Origin: Amycolatopsis camponoti
GTDB lineage: Bacteria > Actinomycetota > Actinomycetes > Mycobacteriales > Pseudonocardiaceae
Assembly: GCF_902497555.1 (NCBI RefSeq)
Contig: NZ_CABVGP010000003.1
Location: 558,001-622,000 of the forward strand
Length of the DNA stretch: 64,000 nucleotides
Reading direction: 5' to 3'
The notes beneath the pieces are model-generated. The model was given only the letters and a program-made list of their open reading frames with translations, was not told the origin of the DNA and did no database searches. How positions within the stretch are numbered: the stretch's first letter is position 1; every line of letters begins with the position of its first letter. A program made the translations under genes and the position numbers. Positions 25,817 to 33,863 of the stretch are shown here, in pieces.

Positions 25817-25846
25817 TCCGGAATGTCCGGAGTGCTCGGCTGGTTG

Positions 25847-25879
25847 CTCCCCAGGTAGCCAATCTTTCTGCCTGGGGAG
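25847..25879 (+). promoter_or_regulatory. Hairpin covering the ribosome binding site of the PPOX gene
   Basis: CTCCCCAGG (25847-25855) and CCTGGGGAG (25871-25879) form a perfect 9-bp stem. The right arm contains GGGGAG, the Shine-Dalgarno for ATG 25884, so the hairpin could hide it. It may instead end the ABC transcript, whose stop is 30 bases earlier. Confidence 0.5.
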
Positions 25880-25883
25880 TGCC

Positions 25884-26309
25884 ATGTCGTTCGTGATGAC
25901 CGCGGCCGAGCGCGAAGCGTTCTTGAGCGGGGTGCACGTGGGGGTCCTGGCGGTGGAGCGCGCCGGCCGGGCCCCGCTGGCGGTCCCGGTCTGGTACGAC
26001 TACTCGCCCGGTGGCGAGGTCTTGATCTGGATGGAGCGCGACACGGTCAAGGACCGCGCGATCACCGCGGCCGGCCGGTTGAGCTTGGCGGTGCAGGACG
26101 AGAACCCGCCGTACAAGTACGTGACGGTGGAGGGGCCGGTGGTGGCGAACGACGAGCCCCCGACGCGCGAGCAGGCGTTGCGGATCGCGGGCCGGTATTG
26201 GCCCGAGGACCAGGCGAAGGCGTACGTCGACTCGGCGCTCGGGGAGCGGTCGGTGCTGGTGCGGGTGCGGCCGGAGAAGTGGCTGTCGAACGACCAGAGC
26301 AAGAGCTGA
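25884..26309 (+). CDS. Pyridoxamine 5'-phosphate oxidase-family flavin/F420-binding protein
   Basis: This 141-residue split-barrel protein contains APLAVPVWYDYSPGGEVLIW, RLSLAVQDENPPYKYVTVEGP and a C-terminal VLVRVRPEKWLS, the order seen in small actinobacterial PPOX/F420-dependent reductases. The cofactor cannot be settled from sequence. ATG 25884 follows GGGGAG inside a hairpin. It sits between the ABC exporter and convergent purQ. Confidence 0.82.
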   Translation: MSFVMTAAEREAFLSGVHVGVLAVERAGRAPLAVPVWYDYSPGGEVLIWMERDTVKDRAITAAGRLSLAVQDENPPYKYVTVEGPVVANDEPPTREQALRIAGRYWPEDQAKAYVDSALGERSVLVRVRPEKWLSNDQSKS

Positions 26310-26313
26310 CGAG

Positions 26314-26350
26314 TCCGGGGCTGTGGACAACTCGCGTCCGCAACCCCGGA
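26314..26350 (+). repeat. TGTGGACAA hairpin of the dispersed element, copy 2
   Basis: Arms at 26314-26328 and 26336-26350 pair at 13 of 15 positions around a 7-base loop. The same hairpin, perfectly paired, occurs at 29350-29386. It lies directly before the promoter motif at 26352-26374. Confidence 0.6.
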
Positions 26351-26351
26351 A

Positions 26352-26374
26352 CTGTCGGTGGGGCTCGATAAACT
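26352..26374 (+). promoter_or_regulatory. RecA-NDp-like DNA-damage promoter motif, copy 2
   Basis: CTGTCGGTG (26352-26360), 8 bases, TAAACT (26369-26374) matches TTGTCRGTG-N8-TANNNT at all but the first base. It points into the repeat array and antisense to purQ, with no gene downstream on its strand. Confidence 0.55.
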
Positions 26375-26493
26375 GGTTGACCGGGGGCCGAGGGCCGCCC
26401 TCCACGCAGCAAGCTCGCGTTCCGCGCGGTTGGCTCCGCGATTCCGGGCCCTTTAGGCGGAGCGCGAACCGTCGCCACCCGTGATCAGGAAGC

Positions 26494-26585
26494 CGACACG
26501 CGTGATTGAGCAGTCGACACGCGTACCGAGAGTCGGTTCGCGTACCCGGCTGGACGACACGCGTACTTGGCTGGACGACACGCGG
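26494..26585. repeat. Five-copy, 21-bp-phased repeat array
   Basis: The core CGACACGCGT or a close variant starts at 26494, 26515, 26534 (degenerate CGGTTCGCGT), 26555 and 26576 (last base G). Spacings are 21, 19, 21 and 21 bases. The sequence between cores is not conserved except in the last two units (ggCTGGA). The array ends at the purQ terminator. Confidence 0.75.
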
Positions 26586-26609
26586 CCGGGAAGCCCGAAA
26601 GCTTCCCGG
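26586..26609 (-). terminator. purQ terminator
   Basis: CCGGGAAGC (26586-26594) and GCTTCCCGG (26601-26609) form a perfect 9-bp stem with a 6-base loop, 9 bases after the purQ stop. Confidence 0.75.
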
Positions 26610-26618
26610 CGGCCGCCC

Positions 26619-27296
26619 TCAGGCCTTGATCAGCGCGTCCACCGCGCTGTAGAACATGCCGAGCCCGTCGTCCGAAGGCCCGGTCAGCGCGTCGATCGCG
26701 TGCTCCGGGTGCGGCATCAGGCCCACGACCCGGCCGTTCTCGGACCGGATCCCCGCGATGTCGTTGCGCGAGCCGTTCGGGTTGCCGCCGACGTACCGGA
26801 ACACCACGCGCCCCTCCGCCTCCAGCTCGTCCAAAGTGGACTGCTCGGCCACGTAGCACCCGTCGATGTTCTTCATCGGGATGAGGATCTCGGCGCCGGG
26901 CTCGTAGCGCGACGTCCACGCCGTCTCGGTGTTCTCCACCCGCAGCCACTGGTCGCGGCAGATGAAGTGCAGGCCCTGGTTGCGGATCATCGCGCCGGGC
27001 AGCAGCCCCGCCTCGCACAGGATCTGGAACCCGTTGCAGATGCCGAGCACCGGCATGCCCGCGCGCGCCGCCTCGATCACCGGCGTCATCACCGGCGCGA
27101 ACCGGGCGATCACGCCCGCGCGCAGGTAGTCGCCGTAGGAGAATCCGCCCGGGACGACCACCGCGTCGACGTCGTGGAGGTTCTCGTCCGCGTGCCACAG
27201 GGGCACCGCCTCCGCGTCGGCGTAGCGGACCGCGCGGGCCGCGTCGCCGTCGTCGAGCGTGCCCGGGAACGTGATGACGCCGATGCGCGCGCTCAC
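26619..27296 (-). CDS. purQ: Phosphoribosylformylglycinamidine synthase subunit PurQ (glutaminase)
   Basis: This 225-residue class I glutamine amidotransferase feeds ammonia to PurL. Motifs: N-terminal [19 protein letters not shown], nucleophile Cys in [12 protein letters not shown] near residue 87, and the His/Glu pair in [10 protein letters not shown]. The GTG at 27296 overlaps the purS stop (GTGA), which fixes the start; the longer frame upstream is out of keeping with the family. It is co-translated with purS. Confidence 0.96.
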   Translation of the reverse strand: MSARIGVITFPGTLDDGDAARAVRYADAEAVPLWHADENLHDVDAVVVPGGFSYGDYLRAGVIARFAPVMTPVIEAARAGMPVLGICNGFQILCEAGLLPGAMIRNQGLHFICRDQWLRVENTETAWTSRYEPGAEILIPMKNIDGCYVAEQSTLDELEAEGRVVFRYVGGNPNGSRNDIAGIRSENGRVVGLMPHPEHAIDALTGPSDDGLGMFYSAVDALIKA

Positions 27297-27532
27297 GCGT
27301 CGACCCGCGTGATCGTCCACTGCTCGATGACGGGGTTCGCGAGGAAGCCCTCGGCGATCTTTTCGAGCGTCGCGTCGTCGACCGTGTCGTCGACCTCGAT
27401 CTCGAAGTGCTTGCCCTGGCGGATCTCCTTGATCCCGGTGAAGCCGAGACGGCCGGCGGCGCCGAGCGCGGCCTGTCCCTGCGGGTCGAGGATTTCGGGC
27501 TTGGGCATGACGTCGACGACGACTCGGGCCAC
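27293..27532 (-). CDS. purS: Phosphoribosylformylglycinamidine synthase subunit PurS
   Basis: This 79-residue protein bridges PurL and PurQ in FGAM synthase. The family pattern is complete: [18 protein letters not shown], then [19 protein letters not shown] and [15 protein letters not shown] 27532 follows AAGGAG by 10 bases. It is the first gene of purS-purQ. The 160-base space up to the divergent GMC oxidoreductase should hold both promoters. Confidence 0.95.
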   Translation of the reverse strand: MARVVVDVMPKPEILDPQGQAALGAAGRLGFTGIKEIRQGKHFEIEVDDTVDDATLEKIAEGFLANPVIEQWTITRVDA

Positions 27533-27692
27533 GGCAGGCTGCTCCTTATTCACGCAGGTCGTGGGTACCCCGCGAGCATAGTTCACCCAGTTCGGCAGGC
27601 CGCGGGGGCCGCCGGGAAAACTAGACTGGCCGACGGCGCGCCGCTGCGCCATGATGAGTCGTTGACATCGCGCCAACAGCTGTGGAGGCACC

Positions 27693-29252
27693 GTGGACTC
27701 CTACGACTACGTGATCGTCGGCGCCGGGAGCGCGGGCTGCGTCCTGGCGAACCGGCTGACCGAGGACCCGTCCGCCCAGGTCTTGCTGATCGAAGCGGGC
27801 GCCGAAGACACCGCGGACGAAATCCACATCCCCGCGGCGTTCGCCTCGCTGTTCAAGACCAAGTGGGACTGGAACTACGAGACCGTCGAGCAGAAGCACA
27901 CGGGCAAGACCGCGTACTGGCCGCGCGGCAAGATGCTCGGCGGCTGCTCGTCGATCAACGCCATGATCTACATCCGCGGCAACCGCGCCGACTACGACGG
28001 CTGGCGCGATTCCCACGGCGCCGAAGGCTGGGGCTGGGACGACGTCCTGCCGTACTTCAAGCGCGCCGAGGGCAACCAGCGGTTCGACGGGCCGCTGCAC
28101 GGCACCGACGGCCCGCTGAACGTCGAAGACCGCCGGTTCACCCACGAGCTGTCGACGGCGTGGGTCGATTCGGCCGTCGCGTGGGGCCTCAAGCGCACCG
28201 ACGACTTCAACGGCGAGAGCCAGGAGGGCGCCGGCGTCTACCAGGTCACCTGCAAGAAGGGCCGCCGCTGGTCCACCGCCGACGCGTACCTGCGGCCCGC
28301 TCTGGAGCGGCCGAACCTGACGGTGAAGACCTGCGCGCCGGCGACCCGCGTCGTCTTCGAGGGCACGCGCGCGGTCGGTGTGTCCTATTTGGACAACGGC
28401 GTGGAGCGCACCGCGCGTGCGTCCACCGAGGTTCTGTTGAGCGGTGGCGCGGTCAACTCGCCGCAGCTGCTGATGCTCTCCGGCGTCGGGCCGGCCGAGC
28501 ACCTGCGCGAGCACGGCATCGACGTCGTCGCGGCGTTGCCCGGTGTCGGCGAGAACCTCCACGACCACCCGGCCTGCGGGATCATCTGGTCCACGCGCGG
28601 CACGACCGACCTGGTCGACGCGGCCACACCGCGCGGGCTCGTCCGCTACCAGCTGACCAAGCGCGGACCGCTGACGTCGAACATCGGCGAGGCGGGCGCG
28701 TTCTTCCCGACCACCGGCGGGCTGCCGGCGCCGGACATGCAGATCCACGTCGCGCCGACGCTGTTCTACGACAACGGCATGCGCGAGCCGACGGTCCCGG
28801 GGTTCACGTCGGCGGCGACGCTGGTGGACGTCGCGAGCCGCGGCCGGCTGCGGCTGAAGTCGGCGAACCCGGCGTGGAAGCCGGAAATCGACCCGGCGTA
28901 CTACTCGGAATCCGTGGACATGGACCGGATGATCGCCGGGCTGCGCGCGCTGATCGAGATCGGACGCGCCGGGCCGCTGAAGCGGTTCCTCGACCAGCCG
29001 TTCCTGCCCACGCGGCACGATCTGACCGACGCCGAGCTGGCCGAGCACATCCGCGAGAACACGCAGACGCTCTACCACCCGGTCGGGACGTGCGCGATCG
29101 GGTCGGTGGTCGATCCCCAGCTGCGGGTTCAGGGCGTCGAGGGGCTGCGGGTGGTCGACGCTTCGGTGATGCCCGTGGTGCCGCGGGGGAACACGAACGC
29201 GCCGACGATCATGGTGGCGGAGAAGGCGGCGGATCTGATTCGGGGGCGCTGA
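27693..29252 (+). CDS. GMC-family FAD oxidoreductase (choline dehydrogenase-like)
   Basis: This 519-residue flavoenzyme starts at GTG 27693 behind GGAGG. It shows the FAD dinucleotide motif VIVGAGSAGCVLANRL at residue 7, the GMC signature GKMLGGCSSINAMIYIRG near residue 78, the second signature SGGAVNSPQLLMLSGVG near residue 250, and the catalytic-end LYHPVGTCAIG with VVDASVMP. These oxidise primary alcohols such as choline, alkanols or sugar alcohols. It is convergent with an aldehyde dehydrogenase (29392-30888), which could act on its product. Confidence 0.92.
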   Translation: MDSYDYVIVGAGSAGCVLANRLTEDPSAQVLLIEAGAEDTADEIHIPAAFASLFKTKWDWNYETVEQKHTGKTAYWPRGKMLGGCSSINAMIYIRGNRADYDGWRDSHGAEGWGWDDVLPYFKRAEGNQRFDGPLHGTDGPLNVEDRRFTHELSTAWVDSAVAWGLKRTDDFNGESQEGAGVYQVTCKKGRRWSTADAYLRPALERPNLTVKTCAPATRVVFEGTRAVGVSYLDNGVERTARASTEVLLSGGAVNSPQLLMLSGVGPAEHLREHGIDVVAALPGVGENLHDHPACGIIWSTRGTTDLVDAATPRGLVRYQLTKRGPLTSNIGEAGAFFPTTGGLPAPDMQIHVAPTLFYDNGMREPTVPGFTSAATLVDVASRGRLRLKSANPAWKPEIDPAYYSESVDMDRMIAGLRALIEIGRAGPLKRFLDQPFLPTRHDLTDAELAEHIRENTQTLYHPVGTCAIGSVVDPQLRVQGVEGLRVVDASVMPVVPRGNTNAPTIMVAEKAADLIRGR

Positions 29253-29315
29253 CCTGCCGCGGGACGGCTTGTCGCGTGCCCGGCCTTGCTGACAGTGGCC
29301 GCGGCCCCGGTATCC

Positions 29316-29338
29316 AGCTTAGCGGCGGCCACCGACAG
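29316..29338 (-). promoter_or_regulatory. RecA-NDp-like DNA-damage promoter motif, copy 3
   Basis: On the minus strand CTGTCGGTG, 8 bases, TAAGCT matches TTGTCRGTG-N8-TANNNT except the first base. It follows the hairpin at 29350-29386 and points antisense into the GMC gene. Confidence 0.55.
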
Positions 29339-29349
29339 TTCCGGGCGGT

Positions 29350-29386
29350 TCCGGGGTTGTGGACGCGACTTGTCCACAACCCCGGA
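29350..29386. terminator. Perfect 15-bp hairpin between convergent genes
   Basis: TCCGGGGTTGTGGAC (29350-29364) and GTCCACAACCCCGGA (29372-29386) pair completely around 7 bases, just beyond the aldehyde dehydrogenase stop. It may serve both genes as terminator. The right arm with the loop's last base contains the DnaA box TTGTCCACA. Confidence 0.7.
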
Positions 29387-29391
29387 CCGGC

Positions 29392-30888
29392 TCAGCGCTT
29401 GCCGTGCAGGATCGTCACCAGCTTGGCCACCATCGCGTCCGTCGAAGGCTTGCGGGTGAACGAGGTCAGCGTCAACGGCGCCGTGAAGCGCTGGCGGGCG
29501 ATCGCCTTCGTGCGGGCGAACTCGCGCAGCCCCTCCGGGCCGTGGATGCGGCCGAAGCCCGAGTCGCCCACGCCGCCGAAGGGCAAGGACGCGATTCCGG
29601 CGAACGACAGCGGCGCGTTGATCGACGTCATCCCCGTGCGCAGCTTCTCCGCCAGCTCCACCCCGCGGGACTTCGAAAAGACCGTCGAGCCCAGGCCGTA
29701 CTTCGTGTTGTTCGCCTTCTCGACCGCTTCGTCCATGGTGCGGACCTTCGCGATCGTCACCGTCGGGCCGAACGTCTCCTCGGTGACCGCCTCGGAGTCC
29801 TCCGGGACGTCGACCAGCACCGTCGGCTGGGCGTACCGGTCGCCGACCGCTTCCTCGCCGCCGAGGACCGCCTTGCCGCCGCGAGCCAGCGCGTCCTGGA
29901 TGTGGCGCTTGATCACGCCCAGCTGCGACGGCATCGTCACCGGGCCGTACTGCGCCGCCTCGTCCGAGCCCGCGCGCACGTCCTTCGACTTCTCGACGAC
30001 CTTCGCGACGAACTCGTCGTGGACCTTCTCGTGGACGTACACCCGCTCGACGCCGATGCACGTCTGGCCCGAGTTGGAGAACGCGCCCCAGACCGTCGCG
30101 TCGGCCGCCGCGTCGAGGTCGGCGTCCGCGTCGACCAGCACCGGGTCCTTGCCGCCGGCCTCGATGACCACCGGCGTCAGCGTCTCGGCCGCCGCGGCCA
30201 TGATGCGCTTGCCCGTGGCGGTCGAGCCGGTGAACGCGATCTTGTCGACCCCCGCGCCGACCAGCGCCGCGCCCGTCTCGCCGAAGCCCGTGATCAGCTG
30301 CAGCACCGGCTGCTCCGGCACGACCTCGGCGAACGCGTCGACCAGCCACTTCCCGACGCCGGGCGTGTACTCGCTGGGCTTGAACACCACGGCGTTGCCC
30401 GCGGCGAGCGCGTACGCGATCGAACCGAGCGGCGTGAACACCGGGTAGTTCCACGGGCCGATCACGCCGACCACGCCCAGCGGCTGGTACTCGACGGTCG
30501 CCGCCTGGTTCGACATCAGCAGCCCGGCCGAGCGCTTCTGCTTGCCGAGGATCTTCTTCGCGTGCTTGCCCGCCCACGCGATGTGCTCGATGGCCAGGAC
30601 GCTCTCGAGCTGCGCGTCCGCGATCGGCTTGCCGGTCTCGTCGCGGACGACCTGGCACAGCTGCGGGAGCCGGCGCGTCAGCACGCCCTTCCAGGCGCGC
30701 AGCCGCTCGGCGCGCCCGGCGAAGCCCAGGTCCTCCCACCACTTCGCCGCGACACGCGCTCGCGCGACGGCCGCCTGGACGTCCTCGGCGTCGTGCACCG
30801 GGTAGGTTCCGACCACCTCGTCGGTCGCCGGGCTCAGCGAGTCGAAGGTCTCGCCGACCGACGTCGGCTTCGGCTGGACGGCAGTCAT
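29392..30888 (-). CDS. NAD(P)-dependent aldehyde dehydrogenase (succinate-semialdehyde type)
   Basis: This 498-residue protein has the complete class 3-like aldehyde dehydrogenase fold. It shows GVVGVIGPWNYPVFTPLG for cofactor binding, FTGSTATGK, the general base Glu in VIEAGGKDP near residue 245, and nucleophile Cys in SNSGQTCIG near residue 280, followed by EETFGPTV. The YPVFTPLG form is seen in actinobacterial enzymes annotated as succinic-semialdehyde or fatty-aldehyde dehydrogenases. The exact substrate is unproven. Convergent with the GMC oxidoreductase. Confidence 0.92.
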   Translation of the reverse strand: MTAVQPKPTSVGETFDSLSPATDEVVGTYPVHDAEDVQAAVARARVAAKWWEDLGFAGRAERLRAWKGVLTRRLPQLCQVVRDETGKPIADAQLESVLAIEHIAWAGKHAKKILGKQKRSAGLLMSNQAATVEYQPLGVVGVIGPWNYPVFTPLGSIAYALAAGNAVVFKPSEYTPGVGKWLVDAFAEVVPEQPVLQLITGFGETGAALVGAGVDKIAFTGSTATGKRIMAAAAETLTPVVIEAGGKDPVLVDADADLDAAADATVWGAFSNSGQTCIGVERVYVHEKVHDEFVAKVVEKSKDVRAGSDEAAQYGPVTMPSQLGVIKRHIQDALARGGKAVLGGEEAVGDRYAQPTVLVDVPEDSEAVTEETFGPTVTIAKVRTMDEAVEKANNTKYGLGSTVFSKSRGVELAEKLRTGMTSINAPLSFAGIASLPFGGVGDSGFGRIHGPEGLREFARTKAIARQRFTAPLTLTSFTRKPSTDAMVAKLVTILHGKR

Positions 30889-30922
30889 CGGCGTCTCCCT
30901 GGAGGTCGCGGGTCAGCCCAGG

Positions 30923-32062
30923 TTACGACGTTACTGACACTGTGCCAATAGCTCTCGCGGGCTTCGCCACCAGCATTGCACCCGCGATCGCCGCGGCAAA
31001 GACACCGAACAACGGTGCGAGCCACAACGGCAGCACGCCGACGGCCAGCGAACCCAGCCCGAAGCCCGCCGCCTGGACCGTGAACGACAGCGAGAACCCC
31101 GCTGACCTGCGATTTTTCGGCAGTACGCGCTGCAAGTTGACCGACGTCGTGGCCACCAGCGGTCCCGTGCACGCGCCGATCACCGCCACCGAACCGAGCA
31201 GCCCGGCCCAGCCGAGGTCGGCGGCGAGCGCGAGCCCACCGGCAACAAACCCCGCGAGGAACAGCCGCGGGTCGCCGGTCTTGCCACGCCACGCGTAGAG
31301 CGCGCTGCCGGCGATGCTCGCCCCGCTCAGCACCGCGATCACGACCGGCGCGGCCGTCTCGGGCGCCCCGAGGCGCTGGACCAGCGGGAGGGGCGCGACC
31401 TCGACCGTCGACAGCAGCAATCCGACCGTGAACGCGCAGCACAACCACGGCAGGTAGGTGCCGAGCCGCGCGGGCGGGACGTCGTCGCCGGATTCCACCC
31501 GTTCGCGCTCACCCGCGCGGCGTGGCACGAGCGCGGCGGCGACCACGCAGGCGACGGCCATCGCGGCGACCGGGACGAACGGGCCGGCCAGGTCGAGCAG
31601 CGCGACCAGCGCCGGACCGCCGATGAGCACGCCTTCGAGGATCATCGCGTCGACGGAGATGGCGCGGGGCAGCAGCTCGTCGTCGACGGTGTCCGCGAGC
31701 AGCGTCCGGAAGCCCCCGGACAGCGCGCCACCCGCGATGCCGGGCAGCAGGACGACCGCGACCAGGACGGGCGCGGGTGCGTCGGCGGCCAGGGCGACGG
31801 CGACGAACCCGGCTCCGGTCAGCAGCAGCAGCGCGGGCAGCCCTCGCGAAGGGCCGACGCGGTCGAGCAGCCGCCCGACCGGCACCGCGCAGAGCATCTC
31901 GGCCGCGACGTAGACCGACATCAGCACGCCGCCGAGCCGGTAGGACCCGGTCGTCGCGGTGGTCAGCAGGGTGAACGCGAGCGGCGCCATGGTCGCCGGG
32001 AGCCGGGCGAACTGGACGCCCGCCGACCAGCGCCAGTAGGCGCGATGGGTGAACAACGACAT
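30923..32062 (-). CDS. MFS transporter
   Basis: This 379-residue protein has about 12 hydrophobic segments and the motif-A-like loop GRLLDRVGPSRG between helices 2 and 3. It looks like a drug or metabolite exporter of the major facilitator superfamily (LLTTATTGSYRLGGVLMSVYVAAE at the start). ATG 32062 (MSLFTHRAYWRW) is preferred over an upstream frame. It is divergent from an ArsR-type regulator with 61 bases between, and an inverted repeat there is the likely shared operator. Confidence 0.87.
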   Translation of the reverse strand: MSLFTHRAYWRWSAGVQFARLPATMAPLAFTLLTTATTGSYRLGGVLMSVYVAAEMLCAVPVGRLLDRVGPSRGLPALLLLTGAGFVAVALAADAPAPVLVAVVLLPGIAGGALSGGFRTLLADTVDDELLPRAISVDAMILEGVLIGGPALVALLDLAGPFVPVAAMAVACVVAAALVPRRAGERERVESGDDVPPARLGTYLPWLCCAFTVGLLLSTVEVAPLPLVQRLGAPETAAPVVIAVLSGASIAGSALYAWRGKTGDPRLFLAGFVAGGLALAADLGWAGLLGSVAVIGACTGPLVATTSVNLQRVLPKNRRSAGFSLSFTVQAAGFGLGSLAVGVLPLWLAPLFGVFAAAIAGAMLVAKPARAIGTVSVTS

Positions 32063-32099
32063 GGTCCTACGCTCACTCGCCGCCCTTCCGGTGCACACT

Positions 32100-32119
32100 G
32101 ATTCGGGTGAGAGCGAATC
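32100..32119. promoter_or_regulatory. Candidate operator between the MFS gene and its regulator
   Basis: GATTCG (32100-32105) and CGAATC (32114-32119) are inverted with 8 bases between. The site lies just before the regulator start (32124) and 38 bases before the MFS start, a usual place for an ArsR-family site. Confidence 0.45.
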
Positions 32120-32123
32120 GGCG

Positions 32124-33056
32124 ATGATCGAGCTGGTCCTGACGGCGGCGGGCGCGCAACGCGTCCGGTTCGCGATCTCGCCGCTGGAGGAGGTGCTGGG
32201 AGCCGTCCAGACGCTGCTCGGCGTCCGGCGGCACCCGGCGCACCTGCCGTGGCTGTCCGCGGCTCCCGACGTGCCCGAGCTGGCCGCGGTCCTGGGCGCG
32301 CGGCACTACATCACCGAGTTCCTGAGCCCGCCGCCCGACGGCCCGGAGACGACGGCGGAGGCGCAGCTGCGGGCCGTGCGGTCGACGCCACCCCACCAGG
32401 TCGCGCTGGAGCTGGGGATGGTCGACGCCGACCTCTCGCTGCTGCCGGACGACCCGGCGACGGCGCGCGACCTGCTGGCCGACCAGCTCGAAACGGTGTG
32501 GGACGCACTGCTCGCGCCGGAGTGGCCCCGCCTGCGCGAGCTGCTCGCGGCGGACATCGCGTACCGGACGCGGCAGCTGGGGTCCGGCGGGATCGCGTCG
32601 ATGCTGGCCGGCCTGCACCCGCGCGTGCGGCTGTCGGACACGTCGGTCCTGGTCGACCTCCGGGCTCGCGAGCGGGTGGAGATCGACGCGCGCGGGCTGC
32701 TGCTGATCCCGGCGGTGTTCGCGTGGCCGAACGTCGGTGTGGTGACGGTGCCGCCGTGGCAGATCTCGCTGCTCTACCCGGCTCGCGGCGTGGCCGCGCT
32801 GTGGACGTCGTCCGCGACGCCGCCGGAGCCGCTGGTCGAGGTCCTCGGCCGGACGCGGGCGCTGCTGCTGACCACCCTCGACCGCCCGGCGGCGACGACC
32901 GAGCTGGCCCGGCGCCACGGCCTGGCGCCGGCGACGGTTTCGGCGCACCTCACCGCGTTGCGCGGGGCGGGGTTGCTGACGTCCGAGCGGCGCGGCCATC
33001 GGGTGCTGTACCGGCGGACCGAGCTGGGCGACGCGCTGCTCATCGGCAAACTGTGA
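32124..33056 (+). CDS. ArsR-family regulator with DUF5937-like sensor domain
   Basis: This 310-residue protein has an N-terminal ligand-type domain of about 220 residues (VLTAAGAQRVRFAISPLEEV) and a C-terminal winged helix (RPAATTELARRHGLAPATVSAHLTALR, then LLTSERRGHRVLYRRTELG) like ArsR repressors. ATG 32124 is chosen since it clears the MFS start. Divergent placement suggests it represses the MFS gene. The ligand is unknown. Confidence 0.85.
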   Translation: MIELVLTAAGAQRVRFAISPLEEVLGAVQTLLGVRRHPAHLPWLSAAPDVPELAAVLGARHYITEFLSPPPDGPETTAEAQLRAVRSTPPHQVALELGMVDADLSLLPDDPATARDLLADQLETVWDALLAPEWPRLRELLAADIAYRTRQLGSGGIASMLAGLHPRVRLSDTSVLVDLRARERVEIDARGLLLIPAVFAWPNVGVVTVPPWQISLLYPARGVAALWTSSATPPEPLVEVLGRTRALLLTTLDRPAATTELARRHGLAPATVSAHLTALRGAGLLTSERRGHRVLYRRTELGDALLIGKL

Positions 33057-33059
33057 CGC

Positions 33060-33830
33060 GTGAGCAGAACGGTGCCTTGGGAAGGCTTCCACAACACCCG
33101 GGACCTCGGCGGCCTGCCGACCGCGGCGGGCGGCACGACTCGCCACGGGGCTTTCTTCCGGGCCGCGGACCTCCGGTTCGTGACCGACGCCGGCTGGGCG
33201 CAAGCGCGGGAGGCCGGCGTCCGGACCGTCATCGACCTGCGCAACCCGGACGAGATCCGGCCGACGGCGGACGCCCCGACGGCGCTGGCGGGTTCCGCGC
33301 AGTTCGCCGCCGCGACCGGCCCGGCCACCCCGCCGGGCATCGACCGCGTGGAGGTTCCCCTCGACGACATCGACGACCTCGAGTTCTGGCGGTACGTCAA
33401 CGGCGAGCGGCTGAACGCCACCCCGCTCTACTACCGCGTGTTCCTCGACCGGAAGGCCGAGCGCTGCGCTGCGGTCATGATCGCGATCGCCCGGTCCGCC
33501 CCCGGCGGTGTCCTGTTCCACTGCGGCGGCGGGCGCGACCGGACCGGTCTGATCGCGCTCCTGCTCCTGGCGCTCGCGGACGCCACCCCCGACGCCATCG
33601 CCGCGGACTACGACCTGTCCGCCGAAGCCGTGAAACCGCTGTACGCCGCGATGGGCGCCGAAGACCAGGGGCCGGTCATCGCGGCTGTCCTCGCAGAGCG
33701 GGGCACCACGACCGCGGCGGCCGTCCGGGACACGCTCGACGGTTTGGACGTCGAGCGGTACCTCCTCGACGCGGGGGTCGCCCACGAGGACCTCGCCGAG
33801 ATCCGGCACCGGCTGACGAACCGGGACTAG
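33060..33830 (+). CDS. Tyrosine-protein phosphatase (DSP/PtpB-like)
   Basis: This 256-residue phosphatase has the catalytic P-loop [14 protein letters not shown] near residue 155, in which Cys and Arg follow C-x5-R. The N-terminal block is [13 protein letters not shown] with [12 protein letters not shown], as in PtpB-type enzymes. It starts at GTG 33060, 3 bases after the ArsR-type regulator, so it is probably in that operon. Targets are not evident. Confidence 0.9.
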   Translation: MSRTVPWEGFHNTRDLGGLPTAAGGTTRHGAFFRAADLRFVTDAGWAQAREAGVRTVIDLRNPDEIRPTADAPTALAGSAQFAAATGPATPPGIDRVEVPLDDIDDLEFWRYVNGERLNATPLYYRVFLDRKAERCAAVMIAIARSAPGGVLFHCGGGRDRTGLIALLLLALADATPDAIAADYDLSAEAVKPLYAAMGAEDQGPVIAAVLAERGTTTAAAVRDTLDGLDVERYLLDAGVAHEDLAEIRHRLTNRD

Positions 33831-33863
33831 GCTGGAATCGACCACCAGCGAAGGAGAACATCG

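Larger units (their letters stand above)
26310..26618. other. Gene-free convergent region with repeats
   Basis: These 309 bases between the PPOX and purQ stops contain no gene. They hold a hairpin plus DNA-damage promoter motif (26314-26374), a five-copy 21-bp array (26494-26585) and the purQ terminator (26586-26609). Confidence 0.6.

Noticed and set aside
26494..26585. CRISPR array
   Set aside because: Cores are only 10 bases, spacing is 19-21 bases, the intervals are too short for spacers and there are no cas genes.
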